A stretch of 64,000 nt of DNA from Alphaproteobacteria bacterium (lineage in GTDB: Bacteria; Pseudomonadota; Alphaproteobacteria; Rhodospirillales; Casp-alpha2), in the NCBI GenBank assembly GCA_024279135.1, contig JAJRRU010000001.1, positions 95,945 through 159,944 of the forward strand. Direction: 5' to 3'. The notes below the pieces were generated by a model that searched no databases, had not been told where the DNA came from, and saw only the letters and a program-made list of their open reading frames with translations. How positions within the stretch are numbered: the stretch's first letter is position 1; the number at the start of each line of letters is the position of its first letter. This document shows, piece by piece, positions 18,334 to 27,009 of this stretch. The translations under genes were made by a program, and so were the position numbers.

Positions 18334-19155
18334 ATGACAGAAAATGTTGAACCGGATATCGAAGTCCGTGACCTTGTCGCCCATTACGGGCCGCGGGAAA
18401 TCCTGCATGGCATCAGTATGGAGGTTCGCAAGAACGAGATTATGGTGATCATGGGGGGCTCGGGCTCCGGTAAATCTACCCTGCTTCGCCATCTCATGGC
18501 ACTGGAACACAAGACCTCCGGCAGTATGAATATCCTCGGAAGGGATATCGATAGCCTTTCCATGATCGAGATGTTTAACCTGCGCAAGAAAATTGGTGTG
18601 GCGTTCCAAAGCGGTGCGCTCTTCAGTTCCATGACCGTTGCCGAGAATATTATGCTGCCGCTCTTTGAGCACACCAGTCTGGACCGGGTGACCATGGATA
18701 TCATGGTGCGCATGAAGCTGGAAGTCGTCGAGCTAGGGGGCTTTGGCGATCTGATGCCCTCTGAATTATCTGGCGGCATGATCAAGCGCGCAGCCTTTGC
18801 ACGGGCCGTGATTATGGACCCCGATATCCTGTTTTGTGACGAACCATCTGCGGGGCTTGATCCGGCAATTTCGTCGGCTCTCGATGATCTGATCCTGCGT
18901 TTGCGGGCCGCGCTTAATATGACTATTGTCGTGGTAACGCACGAATTGGAAAGTGCCTTTAAGATCGCCGACCGGATTACGGTTCTCGATCGGGGGAACA
19001 TTCTGTTTATCGGAACGCCGGATGAAATACGTGCATCGTCCAATGAACGCATACAGAAACTGCTTAATCGCGAGCCCGATACCGAAGATATTGATCCAGA
19101 TGTTTATCTGGGCCGTTTGACCGGTAAAGAGGAATACGGAGGGGTCGAGTTATGA
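18334..19155 (+). CDS. mlaF: MlaF-family ABC transporter ATP-binding protein
   Basis: Cytoplasmic ATPase of the MCE lipid transporter, 273 residues. Walker A GGSGSGKSTLL, Q-loop VAFQSGALFSSMTV (typical of MlaF), signature LSGGMIKRAAFARA, Walker B PDILFCDEPSAGLDP and the H-loop VVTHELES are all intact. The ATG follows mlaE by 16 bases, and the last bases overlap mlaD by four (ATGA), showing tight coupling of the operon. The C-terminal tail of about 25 residues is where MlaB-type STAS proteins contact MlaF in the known complex. Confidence 0.93.
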   Translation: MTENVEPDIEVRDLVAHYGPREILHGISMEVRKNEIMVIMGGSGSGKSTLLRHLMALEHKTSGSMNILGRDIDSLSMIEMFNLRKKIGVAFQSGALFSSMTVAENIMLPLFEHTSLDRVTMDIMVRMKLEVVELGGFGDLMPSELSGGMIKRAAFARAVIMDPDILFCDEPSAGLDPAISSALDDLILRLRAALNMTIVVVTHELESAFKIADRITVLDRGNILFIGTPDEIRASSNERIQKLLNREPDTEDIDPDVYLGRLTGKEEYGGVEL

Positions 19156-20153
19156 GAAGCAACAAGATCAATTATTTGATTGTAGGCAGCTTCGTTATTG
19201 TGGTGTTGGTCGGGCTGGTGTTCTCCATTGCTATTCTCAGTGGACAAACCGGACCAACGGAATCTTATCATGCCTATTATCGGAATGTGACGGGTGTGAA
19301 ATTCGGCTCACAGGTATTTTATGAAGGTTACCCCATCGGCCAGGTCAGGACCGTGACCCCTGAAGAACGTAACACCAGAATGGAATTCAGGGTGGATTTT
19401 GACATTCGAAAAGACTGGCGCATACCTTCTGACTCCGTGGCCGAAATTGGTGCTTCAAGCCTGCTGTCTGCTGTCAGTTTGAATATATCGGCAGGATCCA
19501 GCCCCTCGGCTCTTTCGGCGGGCGATCAGATCCTTACTCGCGAAGCCGTCAATATTATGGATGTTGTGGCATCGGTGGCCGGGGATATCACCGATATCAC
19601 GGAAAATAATATCAAACCCTTGCTGGAAAACCTGACCCGCAGTGGCGGCGTGCTGGCCAATTTGATGGAAAATGATGGCCAGATTATTGTTTCACAGGTC
19701 CGCGCCTTAATCGATGACCTGAGTGAGCGGGCACCTGTTGTAACCAATAATGTTGAGCATTTTTCAAAGAACCTGAGATCACTGGGTAACAGCCTGTCCA
19801 CCTCGGCAGGGCAACTGGAAGCTTTCCTGACCAAGGAAAACAGAACCCAGCTTGAAGGTATTATTGACCATATAGACAAGGCTTCTGCTGATTTGGATGC
19901 GTTAATGGGCAAGACCAGCTCATTGGTCACCACGGTGGACCAGATGATACAAGCCAATCAGGGTGACATCATGACGGTAACGGATGATCTGCGTCATTCT
20001 GCGGCTACCATCGCACGGTATGTGGACTCCATTAATCTTAATCTGGATGGGGCGGCCCGTAATATGTATGAATTCTCGCGTCAAATCAGGCAGAACCCCG
20101 GATTGTTGCTTGGCGGATCGGCTCCCATGGATAATGCGGAGGTTAAACGATGA
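19152..20153 (+). CDS. mlaD: MlaD-family MCE-domain protein
   Basis: Substrate-binding periplasmic component of the lipid transporter. 333 residues: one N-terminal membrane anchor (LIVGSFVIVVLVGLVFSIAI), a single MCE domain (about 38-120, with TGVKFGSQVFYEGYPIGQV), then a long helical tail (about 140-320) that would form the hydrophobic channel of a hexamer. The tail is longer than in E. coli MlaD (183 residues), more like the extended helical MCE proteins. Both ends overlap neighbours by four bases. Overall the set resembles the mlaFED-plus-lipoprotein systems of alphaproteobacteria. Confidence 0.92.
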   Translation: MRSNKINYLIVGSFVIVVLVGLVFSIAILSGQTGPTESYHAYYRNVTGVKFGSQVFYEGYPIGQVRTVTPEERNTRMEFRVDFDIRKDWRIPSDSVAEIGASSLLSAVSLNISAGSSPSALSAGDQILTREAVNIMDVVASVAGDITDITENNIKPLLENLTRSGGVLANLMENDGQIIVSQVRALIDDLSERAPVVTNNVEHFSKNLRSLGNSLSTSAGQLEAFLTKENRTQLEGIIDHIDKASADLDALMGKTSSLVTTVDQMIQANQGDIMTVTDDLRHSAATIARYVDSINLNLDGAARNMYEFSRQIRQNPGLLLGGSAPMDNAEVKR

Positions 20154-20743
20154 AACGGTTAAGCGTTCTCCTCGTCGGGCTGGTTTCGGTGTTTTTTATG
20201 GTTGGCTGCACGGCCGCCGTTGTGCCCCAGGACAGGTATTACCGTGTTGAAGTGGTCCCGGCCAATGCCGGGGTCATGCGACTGGACGGGGTTATGGAAC
20301 TCGAACGGTTCGATGCCGTAGGGCTGACAGCCGGCCGCGCAATTGTTTATACCAGTGATGCCAATACGATGTTGATGCAGGAATACAATTACGATTTCTG
20401 GCATGAACCGCCATCAATAATGTTACGCGACGCTCTGATCAGCTATCTGCGCGGTGCCAATGTGGCGCGCTCTATTGTCACGCCGGAAATGCGGGCTCGC
20501 CCCCGGTTTTTGCTGAATGGCCGTATTCTGCGGCTTGAGACCCAGCGCGGCCAGACACCTTTTGCTGTTGTGGAGTTGGAACTGGGGATCAGTGATGTCA
20601 CTACCGGGGCGGTCCTGATGGTCCGTGCCTACCGTACTGATGTGCCCGCCGGTGATGCCAGCGTTGCCGCCGGGGTTGCGGCAGCTAACCAGGCCGTGGC
20701 GGATATCTTTGCCCGGTTCCTGAGGGATTTACAGAGTTTATAA
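20150..20743 (+). CDS. ABC-type transport auxiliary lipoprotein (PqiC/LptE-like)
   Basis: 197-residue lipoprotein with a signal peptide ending in the lipobox FMVGC, so it is anchored by its lipidated Cys, probably in the outer membrane. The mature part fits the ABC-type transport auxiliary component family found with MCE transporters: RYYRVEVVPA near the start, a central DALISYLRGANV and a C-terminal helix (AAANQAVADIFARFLRDL). It would be the outer-membrane end of the lipid path. Last gene of the operon; its stop meets the convergent pdxJ stop with no spacer. Confidence 0.82.
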   Translation: MKRLSVLLVGLVSVFFMVGCTAAVVPQDRYYRVEVVPANAGVMRLDGVMELERFDAVGLTAGRAIVYTSDANTMLMQEYNYDFWHEPPSIMLRDALISYLRGANVARSIVTPEMRARPRFLLNGRILRLETQRGQTPFAVVELELGISDVTTGAVLMVRAYRTDVPAGDASVAAGVAAANQAVADIFARFLRDLQSL

Positions 20744-21520
20744 TCAGGCGCTCGCCCGGGCTTTGATGCTGCCGATACTGGCTACGTAGGCCCGCACGGT
20801 TTTGTCTATACCCATGTGCAGGGCATCGGCCCAGATGGCGTGTCCGATGGATACTTCGGCAATATAAGGAATGGCGGCCATAAAATCCGGCAGGTTGTCC
20901 AGATTGAGGTCGTGCCCGGCGTTCAGGTCGAGCCCCACATCGGCCATGGCCTGGGCCGTTGCTGAAAACTTTTTCAGGGCTTCTGCTGCCGGTCCTGCCC
21001 CTGCCATGAAAGCTTCATTATAGGGGCCGGTATAAAGCTCGACCCGGTCGGTGCCGGTGGCTCTGGCGGGTTCTGCCATGGCCGGGTCATCATCCACGAA
21101 TAACGAAACACGGCAACCAAAGTCGTGTAATCGCCTGGTAACTGTCCTGAGAAGTTCCATATTGGCCGGGATACCCCAACCATGATCTGAGGTGCTCTGA
21201 TCCGGGGCATCGGGCACCAGCGTGACCTGGTCGGGGCGAACCGCCTGGATAATGTCCATAAAGTTATCGGAGGGATAACCTTCCACATTAAATTCGATGG
21301 TATCAGAAGAGGTGGCGGAATAGTCGCGTTTCAGCATGTCTGCCAGCTCGAATACATCGGATCGGCGGATGTGGCGTTCGTCCGGGCGAGGATGCACCGT
21401 GATGCCAGCCGCCCCTGCCGCAATGGCCATGCCTGCCATATGGATCAGGCTTGGATAACGCAGGTCTCGCTGGTTGCGCAGTAGAGCCACTTTATTCAGG
21501 TTTACACTGAGTACGGTCAT
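20744..21520 (-). CDS. pdxJ: Pyridoxine 5'-phosphate synthase
   Basis: Condenses 1-deoxyxylulose 5-phosphate with 3-amino-1-hydroxyacetone 1-phosphate to pyridoxine 5'-phosphate, in the DXP-dependent vitamin B6 route. About 258 residues. Typical segments: LSVNLNKVALLRNQR, GITVHPRPDERHIRRSDV, EFNVEGYP, VTLVPDAPDQ, VELYTGPYNEAF, LNAGHDLNLDNL and EVSIGHAIWADALHMG. The frame opens at 21541, but ATG 21520 has AAGGGGG just upstream and matches the family start. It faces a MocR-type regulator across a short intergenic with a perfect palindrome, so B6-dependent control is likely. Confidence 0.95.
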   Translation of the reverse strand: MTVLSVNLNKVALLRNQRDLRYPSLIHMAGMAIAAGAAGITVHPRPDERHIRRSDVFELADMLKRDYSATSSDTIEFNVEGYPSDNFMDIIQAVRPDQVTLVPDAPDQSTSDHGWGIPANMELLRTVTRRLHDFGCRVSLFVDDDPAMAEPARATGTDRVELYTGPYNEAFMAGAGPAAEALKKFSATAQAMADVGLDLNAGHDLNLDNLPDFMAAIPYIAEVSIGHAIWADALHMGIDKTVRAYVASIGSIKARASA

Positions 21521-21539
21521 GGAAACCCCCTTAAACGAC

Positions 21540-21556
21540 ATTGTTATGATAACAAT
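21540..21556. promoter_or_regulatory. Perfect palindrome between pdxJ and the MocR gene
   Basis: ATTGTTATGATAACAAT is an 8-1-8 perfect inverted repeat, 20 bases before the pdxJ start and about 70 before the regulator start. It is the only such element in the spacer. Its place suggests an operator read by the divergent MocR protein, controlling both genes. The binding itself is inference. Confidence 0.65.
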
Positions 21557-21629
21557 GATGTACCAATCCGTGGATTTATAGGTATAATGGATTTAATTTC
21601 CGGTCAATAGTTATATTGTGTGTAGAACA

Positions 21630-23069
21630 ATGTGGATGCCTCAGGATTTAGCAACAAACAAACCGATTTACCGTGCCATCGTCGATTGTCTGGCCCGGGA
21701 TGTGGCGGCTGGCAATCTTGCGGACGGCACCCGGTTGCCGACGGTACGCCAGTTGTCCCATTCCATGGGGATCAATATGGGAACGGTATACCGTGCTTAT
21801 AGTCTGGCGCAACAACGCGGGCTGTTGATCAAGGAAGTCGGACGCGGCAGCTTCGTGCGTCATCGCCCGGTCCATGGACAGGGTGAGAATGGCGAACCGC
21901 AAGAAAATCCTGAGGGCATTACTGGGGGTGTTACTGGGGGCATTCACGAGGGCGCACGGGCTGGGGTTGATCTGACCCGTAACGAACCGGCATTCCTGCC
22001 GCTCGATGCGTTGCTGCGACAGTCCTTGAAGGACATCGCACGCGACAGCCTGCTCGATGGCATGATGGAATATGGTCATTCCCAGGGGTTGTCACGCCAT
22101 CGTGAAATGCTTTGTTCATGGCTGGCCGCCTCTCAAGGGTTTTCGGCAGACCCCGACAGGCTGATTATTACCGGCGGTGCCCAGCAGGGTTTGACTATTG
22201 CCCTGGGTGCCTTGAGCAATCCGGGTGATACCCTGTTGGTTGAGGATTTATCCTATCCCGGGGTGCGTAATCTTGCGCGGTTTTTTGGCCTTGGCCTGAA
22301 ATCGGTAACGCTCGATGACGAGGGGCTGGTACCCGACGCGCTGGAGCGGGCCTGCGTGGAAAGCGGGGCAAAGGTGCTTTATTGTATGCCCCACGCGCAC
22401 AATCCGACCACGGCAACCATGTCGCGTGTGCGCCGGGCCGATGTTTTGGCCGTGGTTGAAAAACACGGCTTGATGGTGATCGAAGATGATGTGAACACCC
22501 ATGCCACGCGCGAAGCCTACCAACCCCTGGCGGCCTTGCCATCGGAACGGATTGTATATATTTCCAGCCTGTCGAAAATTGTTGCACCGGGATTGCGTGT
22601 GGGCATGATCGTCGCCCCAGAGCGGGTTTATGCCGAGGTTTATGCGGCCAGCCAGACCACCAGCTGGATGGCTCCGCCGTTGATGGCGGAACTGGCCTGT
22701 CTGTGGATTCGTAATGGCACGTTGCAGGATATTGTCCAGCGACGTGTGGTACTGACCGAACAGTTGTTAACCATGGCGCGACAGGTTATGGGCGATGTGC
22801 CGTTGCGTTATCATCAGGCTAATCCGCATTTGTGGCTGCCGCTACCGTCAAGCCGTTCGGCCTGGTCTTCGCGGGAATTTGCCGAAATGGCTTTGGCGCG
22901 AGGCGTCTCGGTATCACCGGCCAACCAGTTTTCCACCGATCAGGGCAATATAAACCCGGGCATCCGCATGTGCCTGCGCCAATTGCCCGGCACACAATTA
23001 CAGGACGGTTTGCAAAAAATTGTCTCACTTTATCATGAAGCACCCCGTCCACAGGCTTTTTCCATGTGA
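21630..23069 (+). CDS. MocR-family PLP-dependent transcriptional regulator (PdxR-like)
   Basis: About 479 residues: an N-terminal GntR-type winged helix (about 10-75; LPTVRQLSHSMGINMGTVYRAYSLAQQRGLL) joined by a Gly/Thr-rich linker to a fold-type I aminotransferase domain. The PLP lysine lies in VYISSLSKIVAPGLRVGMI, and ALSNPGDTLLVEDLSYPG and YCMPHAHNPTTATMS are family segments. MocR proteins sense PLP or amino compounds. Known PdxR members control pdxST; here the partner is pdxJ, the other B6 pathway. GTG 21618 is an alternative start four codons upstream. The linker has the near-repeat GGVTGGIHE, of no clear meaning. Confidence 0.87.
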   Translation: MWMPQDLATNKPIYRAIVDCLARDVAAGNLADGTRLPTVRQLSHSMGINMGTVYRAYSLAQQRGLLIKEVGRGSFVRHRPVHGQGENGEPQENPEGITGGVTGGIHEGARAGVDLTRNEPAFLPLDALLRQSLKDIARDSLLDGMMEYGHSQGLSRHREMLCSWLAASQGFSADPDRLIITGGAQQGLTIALGALSNPGDTLLVEDLSYPGVRNLARFFGLGLKSVTLDDEGLVPDALERACVESGAKVLYCMPHAHNPTTATMSRVRRADVLAVVEKHGLMVIEDDVNTHATREAYQPLAALPSERIVYISSLSKIVAPGLRVGMIVAPERVYAEVYAASQTTSWMAPPLMAELACLWIRNGTLQDIVQRRVVLTEQLLTMARQVMGDVPLRYHQANPHLWLPLPSSRSAWSSREFAEMALARGVSVSPANQFSTDQGNINPGIRMCLRQLPGTQLQDGLQKIVSLYHEAPRPQAFSM

Positions 23070-23113
23070 ACGGCATGTGAACGCATGTAACGGCATGGGG
23101 GGTGGGCGAGAGC

Positions 23114-23362
23114 CTAGCCGTCCATTTCCAGGGCGTGCATATAAAGTGTGGTAATTTCTTCCTGTTCCCGGCGGTCAGAAATATCCATTTTGCGTAACCT
23201 GATAATCAGGCGCATGACCTTGATGTCAAAACCCGATCCCTTGGCTTCGGCATAAATTTCGCGAACATCATCGCCGATGGCTTTTCTTTCTTCTTCCAGC
23301 CGTTCGATACGTTCAATAAAGGCTTTCAGACGATCAGCCGCAACGCCGCCAACATCAGACAT
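23114..23362 (-). CDS. gapR: GapR/DUF2312 nucleoid-associated protein
   Basis: 82-residue alphaproteobacterial protein that in Caulobacter binds overtwisted, AT-rich DNA ahead of replication and transcription. The sequence matches the family closely: AADRLKAFIERIERLEEERKA, DVREIYAEAKGSGFD and KVMRLIIRLRKMD, forming a coiled-coil dimerisation helix and a basic part. The frame opens at 23380; ATG 23362 has AGAGG upstream and gives the family's usual MSDVGG start. Presence of this gene is one of the stronger lineage markers in the window. Confidence 0.93.
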   Translation of the reverse strand: MSDVGGVAADRLKAFIERIERLEEERKAIGDDVREIYAEAKGSGFDIKVMRLIIRLRKMDISDRREQEEITTLYMHALEMDG

Positions 23363-23491
23363 GGTAGAGGTTCCTCTCAATTATTGGAAAGGTCCACCAC
23401 ACGAGTGGGCAGGACCGGATTTAACGCGACACTACCTGCGCGCAAGCAGGGGTGCAAGGCCTATCCCCGAGGTTGGCGGAACAATATATGC

Positions 23492-24289
23492 TTATCGTAT
23501 ATCTCTGAAAAGATCGTCGTCTTTAATGAATTCGGTTAAACATTCGGCCAGATAATGTGCCCAGCGTTCCTGTCCGTCCTGATCGGTTACCTGGTCCTGG
23601 CGTATTTCAATGCCCGAGTTTGCCAGACCCGCCGACAAGCCGTGCAGATCGACGGAGTACGCCGACTCAAAGCCTGAATAAGGTTCGTTATCGCCAATAT
23701 TGAGCCCCTTGGCGCTGAGATTTTTAATCATGCGTTTTGCCATGCGATTATCACGGTGATAAATCACCCCGGCGTGCCAAGGGCGCGGATTGTCGCCAAA
23801 CCCGGCAGAAAAGCTGTGCACGGTAAACAGGATCGGTGGTTTGCCATTGATACGCCGATGCCGGGCAACGGCATTTGATATGGTTTGATGATAAGGCCAG
23901 AACAGGGCGTCTCCCCGGCGCCTGGCATCCAGCTCCGAAAGGCCTTCATTGCCGGGTATGGGTGTTTTATCGCTGATTAACGGCATGGATTCCGGGTGGC
24001 CGAGGGCACGGTTGCAATCGATCACCAAGCGGGAATAATTGTGCAGGACTGCCGTCGCATCGAGCATTTCCGAAAGTCGCCGGGTTACCGCGGCAGCCCC
24101 GATATCATAGGCAATATGGCGCTCAAAATGTTCTGCACCGACACCCAGGTTGGCGAGTGATAGCGGGACGTTCCGGCCTGCGTGGTCGCAGATCAGAACG
24201 AGGGGTGATTGCCCGCCGGGATTGATATGATCGAATACCGGTGGGTCATTGGGGCCTAACAAAGCAGGCAAATCTAGCGGTTTGTTCAT
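23492..24289 (-). CDS. N-formylglutamate amidohydrolase family protein
   Basis: About 265 residues. The family hydrolyses N-formyl-L-glutamate to formate and glutamate, the last step of one histidine degradation route, but many members stand apart from hut genes and their substrate is unproven. Motifs seen: LVLICDHAGRNVP (metal-binding), YDIGAAAVTRRLSEML, HNYSRLVIDCNRAL, and FTVHSFSAGF with VIYHRDN. No hut gene is near. The start at ATG 24289 (MNKPLDLPALLGP) matches typical family starts; an upstream ATG at 24334 is possible. Followed by nothing in the same direction within about 130 bases. Confidence 0.85.
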   Translation of the reverse strand: MNKPLDLPALLGPNDPPVFDHINPGGQSPLVLICDHAGRNVPLSLANLGVGAEHFERHIAYDIGAAAVTRRLSEMLDATAVLHNYSRLVIDCNRALGHPESMPLISDKTPIPGNEGLSELDARRRGDALFWPYHQTISNAVARHRRINGKPPILFTVHSFSAGFGDNPRPWHAGVIYHRDNRMAKRMIKNLSAKGLNIGDNEPYSGFESAYSVDLHGLSAGLANSGIEIRQDQVTDQDGQERWAHYLAECLTEFIKDDDLFRDIR

Positions 24290-24442
24290 GACATCAGTAT
24301 ATGAACTGTTGAGAGAATATCCATCAGTTATCATACCCCGAAATTATAATTTCCATCCGGTCATAAAATACAGGTTGCCTTAGGGTCACTATTTGTTGCA
24401 AATTCACTGAAAATTCACTCTGAACATGTCTATATGGTCCTT

Positions 24443-24664
24443 ATGAAAGAAATTGTTTCGCCCTGTATATCTGTTTGTGAACTGGACAAAATCACCGGGT
24501 TTTGCCTTGGGTGCTGGCGAACCCGTGAGGAAATTGTCCGATGGAAAGCTATGATCAATGAGCAGAAACTTGCCCTGCTTAGGTTACTGCATGAGCGTCG
24601 AGAAGAATTTGGCGACACCCGGCCACGAAGGTCTGGTCGCCGTCGTGTTTCTGACGCACAATAG
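24443..24664 (+). CDS. DUF1289 small cysteine-containing protein
   Basis: About 73 residues. The N-terminal half carries the DUF1289 pattern SPCISVCELDKITGFCLGCWRTREEI with four cysteines in C-x3-C-x8-C-x2-C spacing, suggesting a metal or Fe-S site; the rest is a basic helix ending in an Arg-rich tail. Function is unknown. The frame opens at 24434, but ATG 24443 gives the usual short leader. It stands alone, 60 bases before the methyltransferase gene, and may be co-transcribed with it. Confidence 0.85.
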   Translation: MKEIVSPCISVCELDKITGFCLGCWRTREEIVRWKAMINEQKLALLRLLHERREEFGDTRPRRSGRRRVSDAQ

Positions 24665-24724
24665 ATTACGTGAGATACGCGCTTTAAATCGTTTCGTTTT
24701 TGTTATGCCTGACTGGAGACTTCC

Positions 24725-25768
24725 ATGAGTGATTTGCTAGCCCGCCTGTTATCCGAACGTGATTATTTAATGGCTGATGGTGCCATTGGCACGACCTTGT
24801 TTGCCATGGGGCTTGAAACCGGCGAGTCGCCCGAGTTCTGGAATGTGGACGAGCCGCAGAAAGTCCGTACCCTGCATGACGACTTTATTGAGGCAGGCGC
24901 CGATATCCTGATTACCAATACCTTTGGTGGTAACAGCTACCGGCTGATGCTTCATAATGCCCAGGACCGGGTCCATGAGTTGAATTATGCCGGGATCAAA
25001 ATTGCCCGCCAGGCCGCCGATGCCGCCGGACGTCCCGTAGTGGTCGCCGCCTCTATGGGCCCGACCGGAGAGATTTATGAACCCGTGGGAAGCCTGAATA
25101 TGGCCGATGCTATCGCCGCCTTTAGCGAACAGGCAATAGCCCAGGCCGAAGCCGGGGCAGATGTTCACTGGATAGAGACCATCTCCAGCCGCGAGGAACT
25201 GACCGCAGCCGTGCAGGCCGCGTCAATTACCGGATTGCCCGTGGTTGCGACCATGACATTTGATACCGTCGGCAAAACCATGATGGGATTGAGCACCGGT
25301 GATGCCATGGAAGTGCGCCAGACCCTCAATGCAGAATTGCTGGCCGCCGGCAAGACTTCACTGTTGGCTTTCGGGGCCAATTGCGGGGTGGGTCCGGGAA
25401 CCCTGGTCGACTCGGTTCTGGGATTACGCTCGGGTGGCAATGGCGATGAAGTCATCGTTGCCAAGGGCAATTGTGGCATTCCGGAATATCGCGACGGTGA
25501 GATTGTCTATACCGGCACGCCTGAAATTATGGCTGATTACGCCCGTCTGGCCCGTGACGCCGGGGCGCGGATTATCGGTGGATGCTGCGGCACCTCGGCC
25601 AATCACCTGCGGGTTATGGTTGAGGCCCTGAAAGACTATACGCCCCGCGCGAAGCCAACCCAGGATGCCATCGAGAGCGCTTTGGGCCCCATTGCCGCGG
25701 CGGCACCCAGCCCGCACGGTGGCGGGGCAAGGCGCCAGCGGACGGGTGGCCGCCGCCGCCGGGCTTAG
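24725..25768 (+). CDS. Betaine-homocysteine S-methyltransferase family protein
   Basis: Zinc-dependent methyltransferase of the homocysteine methyltransferase (Pfam S-methyl_trans) family, moving a methyl group from glycine betaine or a similar donor to homocysteine to make methionine. 347 residues. The three zinc cysteines are C220 (FGANCGVGP), C287 and C288 (IGGCCGTSANH). The N-terminal ADGAIGTTLFAMGL and ITNTFGGNSYRL are typical. The C-terminus adds about 30 residues rich in Ala, Gly and Arg (ending in a run of Arg) that are not part of the fold. A choline importer at 39-42 kb would supply betaine precursor, so the role is plausible. Confidence 0.88.
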   Translation: MSDLLARLLSERDYLMADGAIGTTLFAMGLETGESPEFWNVDEPQKVRTLHDDFIEAGADILITNTFGGNSYRLMLHNAQDRVHELNYAGIKIARQAADAAGRPVVVAASMGPTGEIYEPVGSLNMADAIAAFSEQAIAQAEAGADVHWIETISSREELTAAVQAASITGLPVVATMTFDTVGKTMMGLSTGDAMEVRQTLNAELLAAGKTSLLAFGANCGVGPGTLVDSVLGLRSGGNGDEVIVAKGNCGIPEYRDGEIVYTGTPEIMADYARLARDAGARIIGGCCGTSANHLRVMVEALKDYTPRAKPTQDAIESALGPIAAAAPSPHGGGARRQRTGGRRRRA

Positions 25769-25787
25769 GGTCCTGACCCTAGATCAT

Positions 25788-26204
25788 TTACCATTCTCCC
25801 GTATTGGTCATGGATGCCCAGGGTTCCGCCGAGGCCAGATTGTCGCCTTGCTGTAACAGTTCAACGGATATGCCGTCGGGTGAACGAACGAACGCCATGT
25901 GACCATCACGCGGTGGGCGGTTGATGGTGACGCCGCTGTCCATCAGTCGCTGGCACAAATCATAAATATCATCGACCCGGTAAGCCAGATGGCCAAAATT
26001 ACGCCCGCCTGAATAACTCTCGGGGTCCCAGTTCCAGGTTAGTTCCAGTTCCGGGCCATTGTCTTCATCAGCACTGAGGAAGACCAGGGTGAACCGGCCT
26101 TTTTCATTTTCTTTCCGCCTGGTTTCCTTAAGGCCCAGCATATTATAGAACTCAAGGGAGGCATTAAGGTCTGTAACCCTGACCATGGTGTGCAGGTATC
26201 TCAT
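25788..26204 (-). CDS. gloA: Lactoylglutathione lyase (glyoxalase I)
   Basis: Converts the methylglyoxal-glutathione hemithioacetal to S-lactoylglutathione. 138 residues, similar to the 135 of the E. coli nickel enzyme. Metal ligands line up with that enzyme: H5, E54 (in ELELTWNW), H72 (NFGHLAYRV) and E115 (ISVELLQ). The C-terminal 20 residues are a small extension. Convergent with the methyltransferase gene; a short hairpin (TAGGGT/ACCCTA at 25766-25781) lies between them but has no T-run. Confidence 0.93.
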   Translation of the reverse strand: MRYLHTMVRVTDLNASLEFYNMLGLKETRRKENEKGRFTLVFLSADEDNGPELELTWNWDPESYSGGRNFGHLAYRVDDIYDLCQRLMDSGVTINRPPRDGHMAFVRSPDGISVELLQQGDNLASAEPWASMTNTGEW

Positions 26205-26352
26205 GTTTTATCTTCCTATATAGAGCGCGGTATTGTGCATTTCATTGTTTACGAATATAGAGATAGAATATAATTATAACACTTGCAATTCAGATTAATA
26301 TTTATATATTTAGAATTCTTCTAATCTTTAATGCAACGAGGATAAACTTATA

Positions 26353-26871
26353 ATGAATTCAGTTCCACAGGTAACATTCAAAACCCGTGTCCGTAATGAT
26401 GCGCTTGGCGGTTCCAATCCATTTGAATGGAAAGACCTGACCAGTGATGAAATTTTTAGTGGTAAGAAAGTCGTGGTATTTTCATTGCCGGGTGCCTTTA
26501 CACCAACCTGTTCAACCAGCCATTTGCCGCGCTATGAAGAGCTTTCGGAAAAATTCAGTGAGCTTGGTGTGGACCAGATCGTCTGCATTTCGGTCAATGA
26601 CGCCTTTGTCATGTACCAGTGGGGCCTGAGCCAGAAAGCCGAAAAGGTATTCCTGCTGCCCGATGGCAATGGCGAGTTCTCCCGAAAAATGGGTATGCTG
26701 GTCGACAAGTCCAATCTGGGCTTTGGTATGCGCAGCTGGCGCTATTCAATGGTCGTAAATGACGGCGTTATCGAGAAAGTTTTCTCCGAAGACGGCTTCC
26801 AGGATAATGCACCAAACGATCCGTTCGAGGTTTCTGACGCCGATACCATGCTGAACTATCTCAGTACATGA
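26353..26871 (+). CDS. Peroxiredoxin, PrxV/Prx2E (AhpC-type redoxin) family
   Basis: 172-residue thiol peroxidase that reduces hydrogen or organic peroxides. The peroxidatic cysteine is C53 in [16 protein letters not shown], with the Thr and downstream Arg (R128 region, [11 protein letters not shown]) of the active site. One further cysteine, C78 (QIVCISVND), may be a resolving Cys but the position does not match the C-terminal resolving Cys of PRDX5, so it may act as a 1-Cys enzyme using glutathione. Monocistronic: an AT-rich leader of about 150 bases in front and a terminator right after. Confidence 0.92.
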   Translation: MNSVPQVTFKTRVRNDALGGSNPFEWKDLTSDEIFSGKKVVVFSLPGAFTPTCSTSHLPRYEELSEKFSELGVDQIVCISVNDAFVMYQWGLSQKAEKVFLLPDGNGEFSRKMGMLVDKSNLGFGMRSWRYSMVVNDGVIEKVFSEDGFQDNAPNDPFEVSDADTMLNYLST

Positions 26872-26895
26872 CAGGATAGTTAATGCGATGATTTC

Positions 26896-26935
26896 ACGGC
26901 CCTGCACATGATTGTGACAGGGCCGTTTGTTTTTC
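26896..26935 (+). terminator. Rho-independent terminator after the peroxiredoxin gene
   Basis: ACGGCCCTG pairs perfectly with CAGGGCCGT (nine pairs) around a 13-base loop, followed by TTGTTTTT. It begins 25 bases after the peroxiredoxin stop. Confidence 0.85.
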
Positions 26936-27009
26936 CTCGATTAACGGGTGTCTAACGTGATATCTGTTCGTGATGATTGCTTAAAATCCCCATTATGTCA
27001 GGAACTTCC

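Noticed and set aside
25766..25781. TAGGGT/ACCCTA hairpin as a terminator
   Set aside because: Six pairs only and no T-run; recorded in the gloA entry but not claimed.
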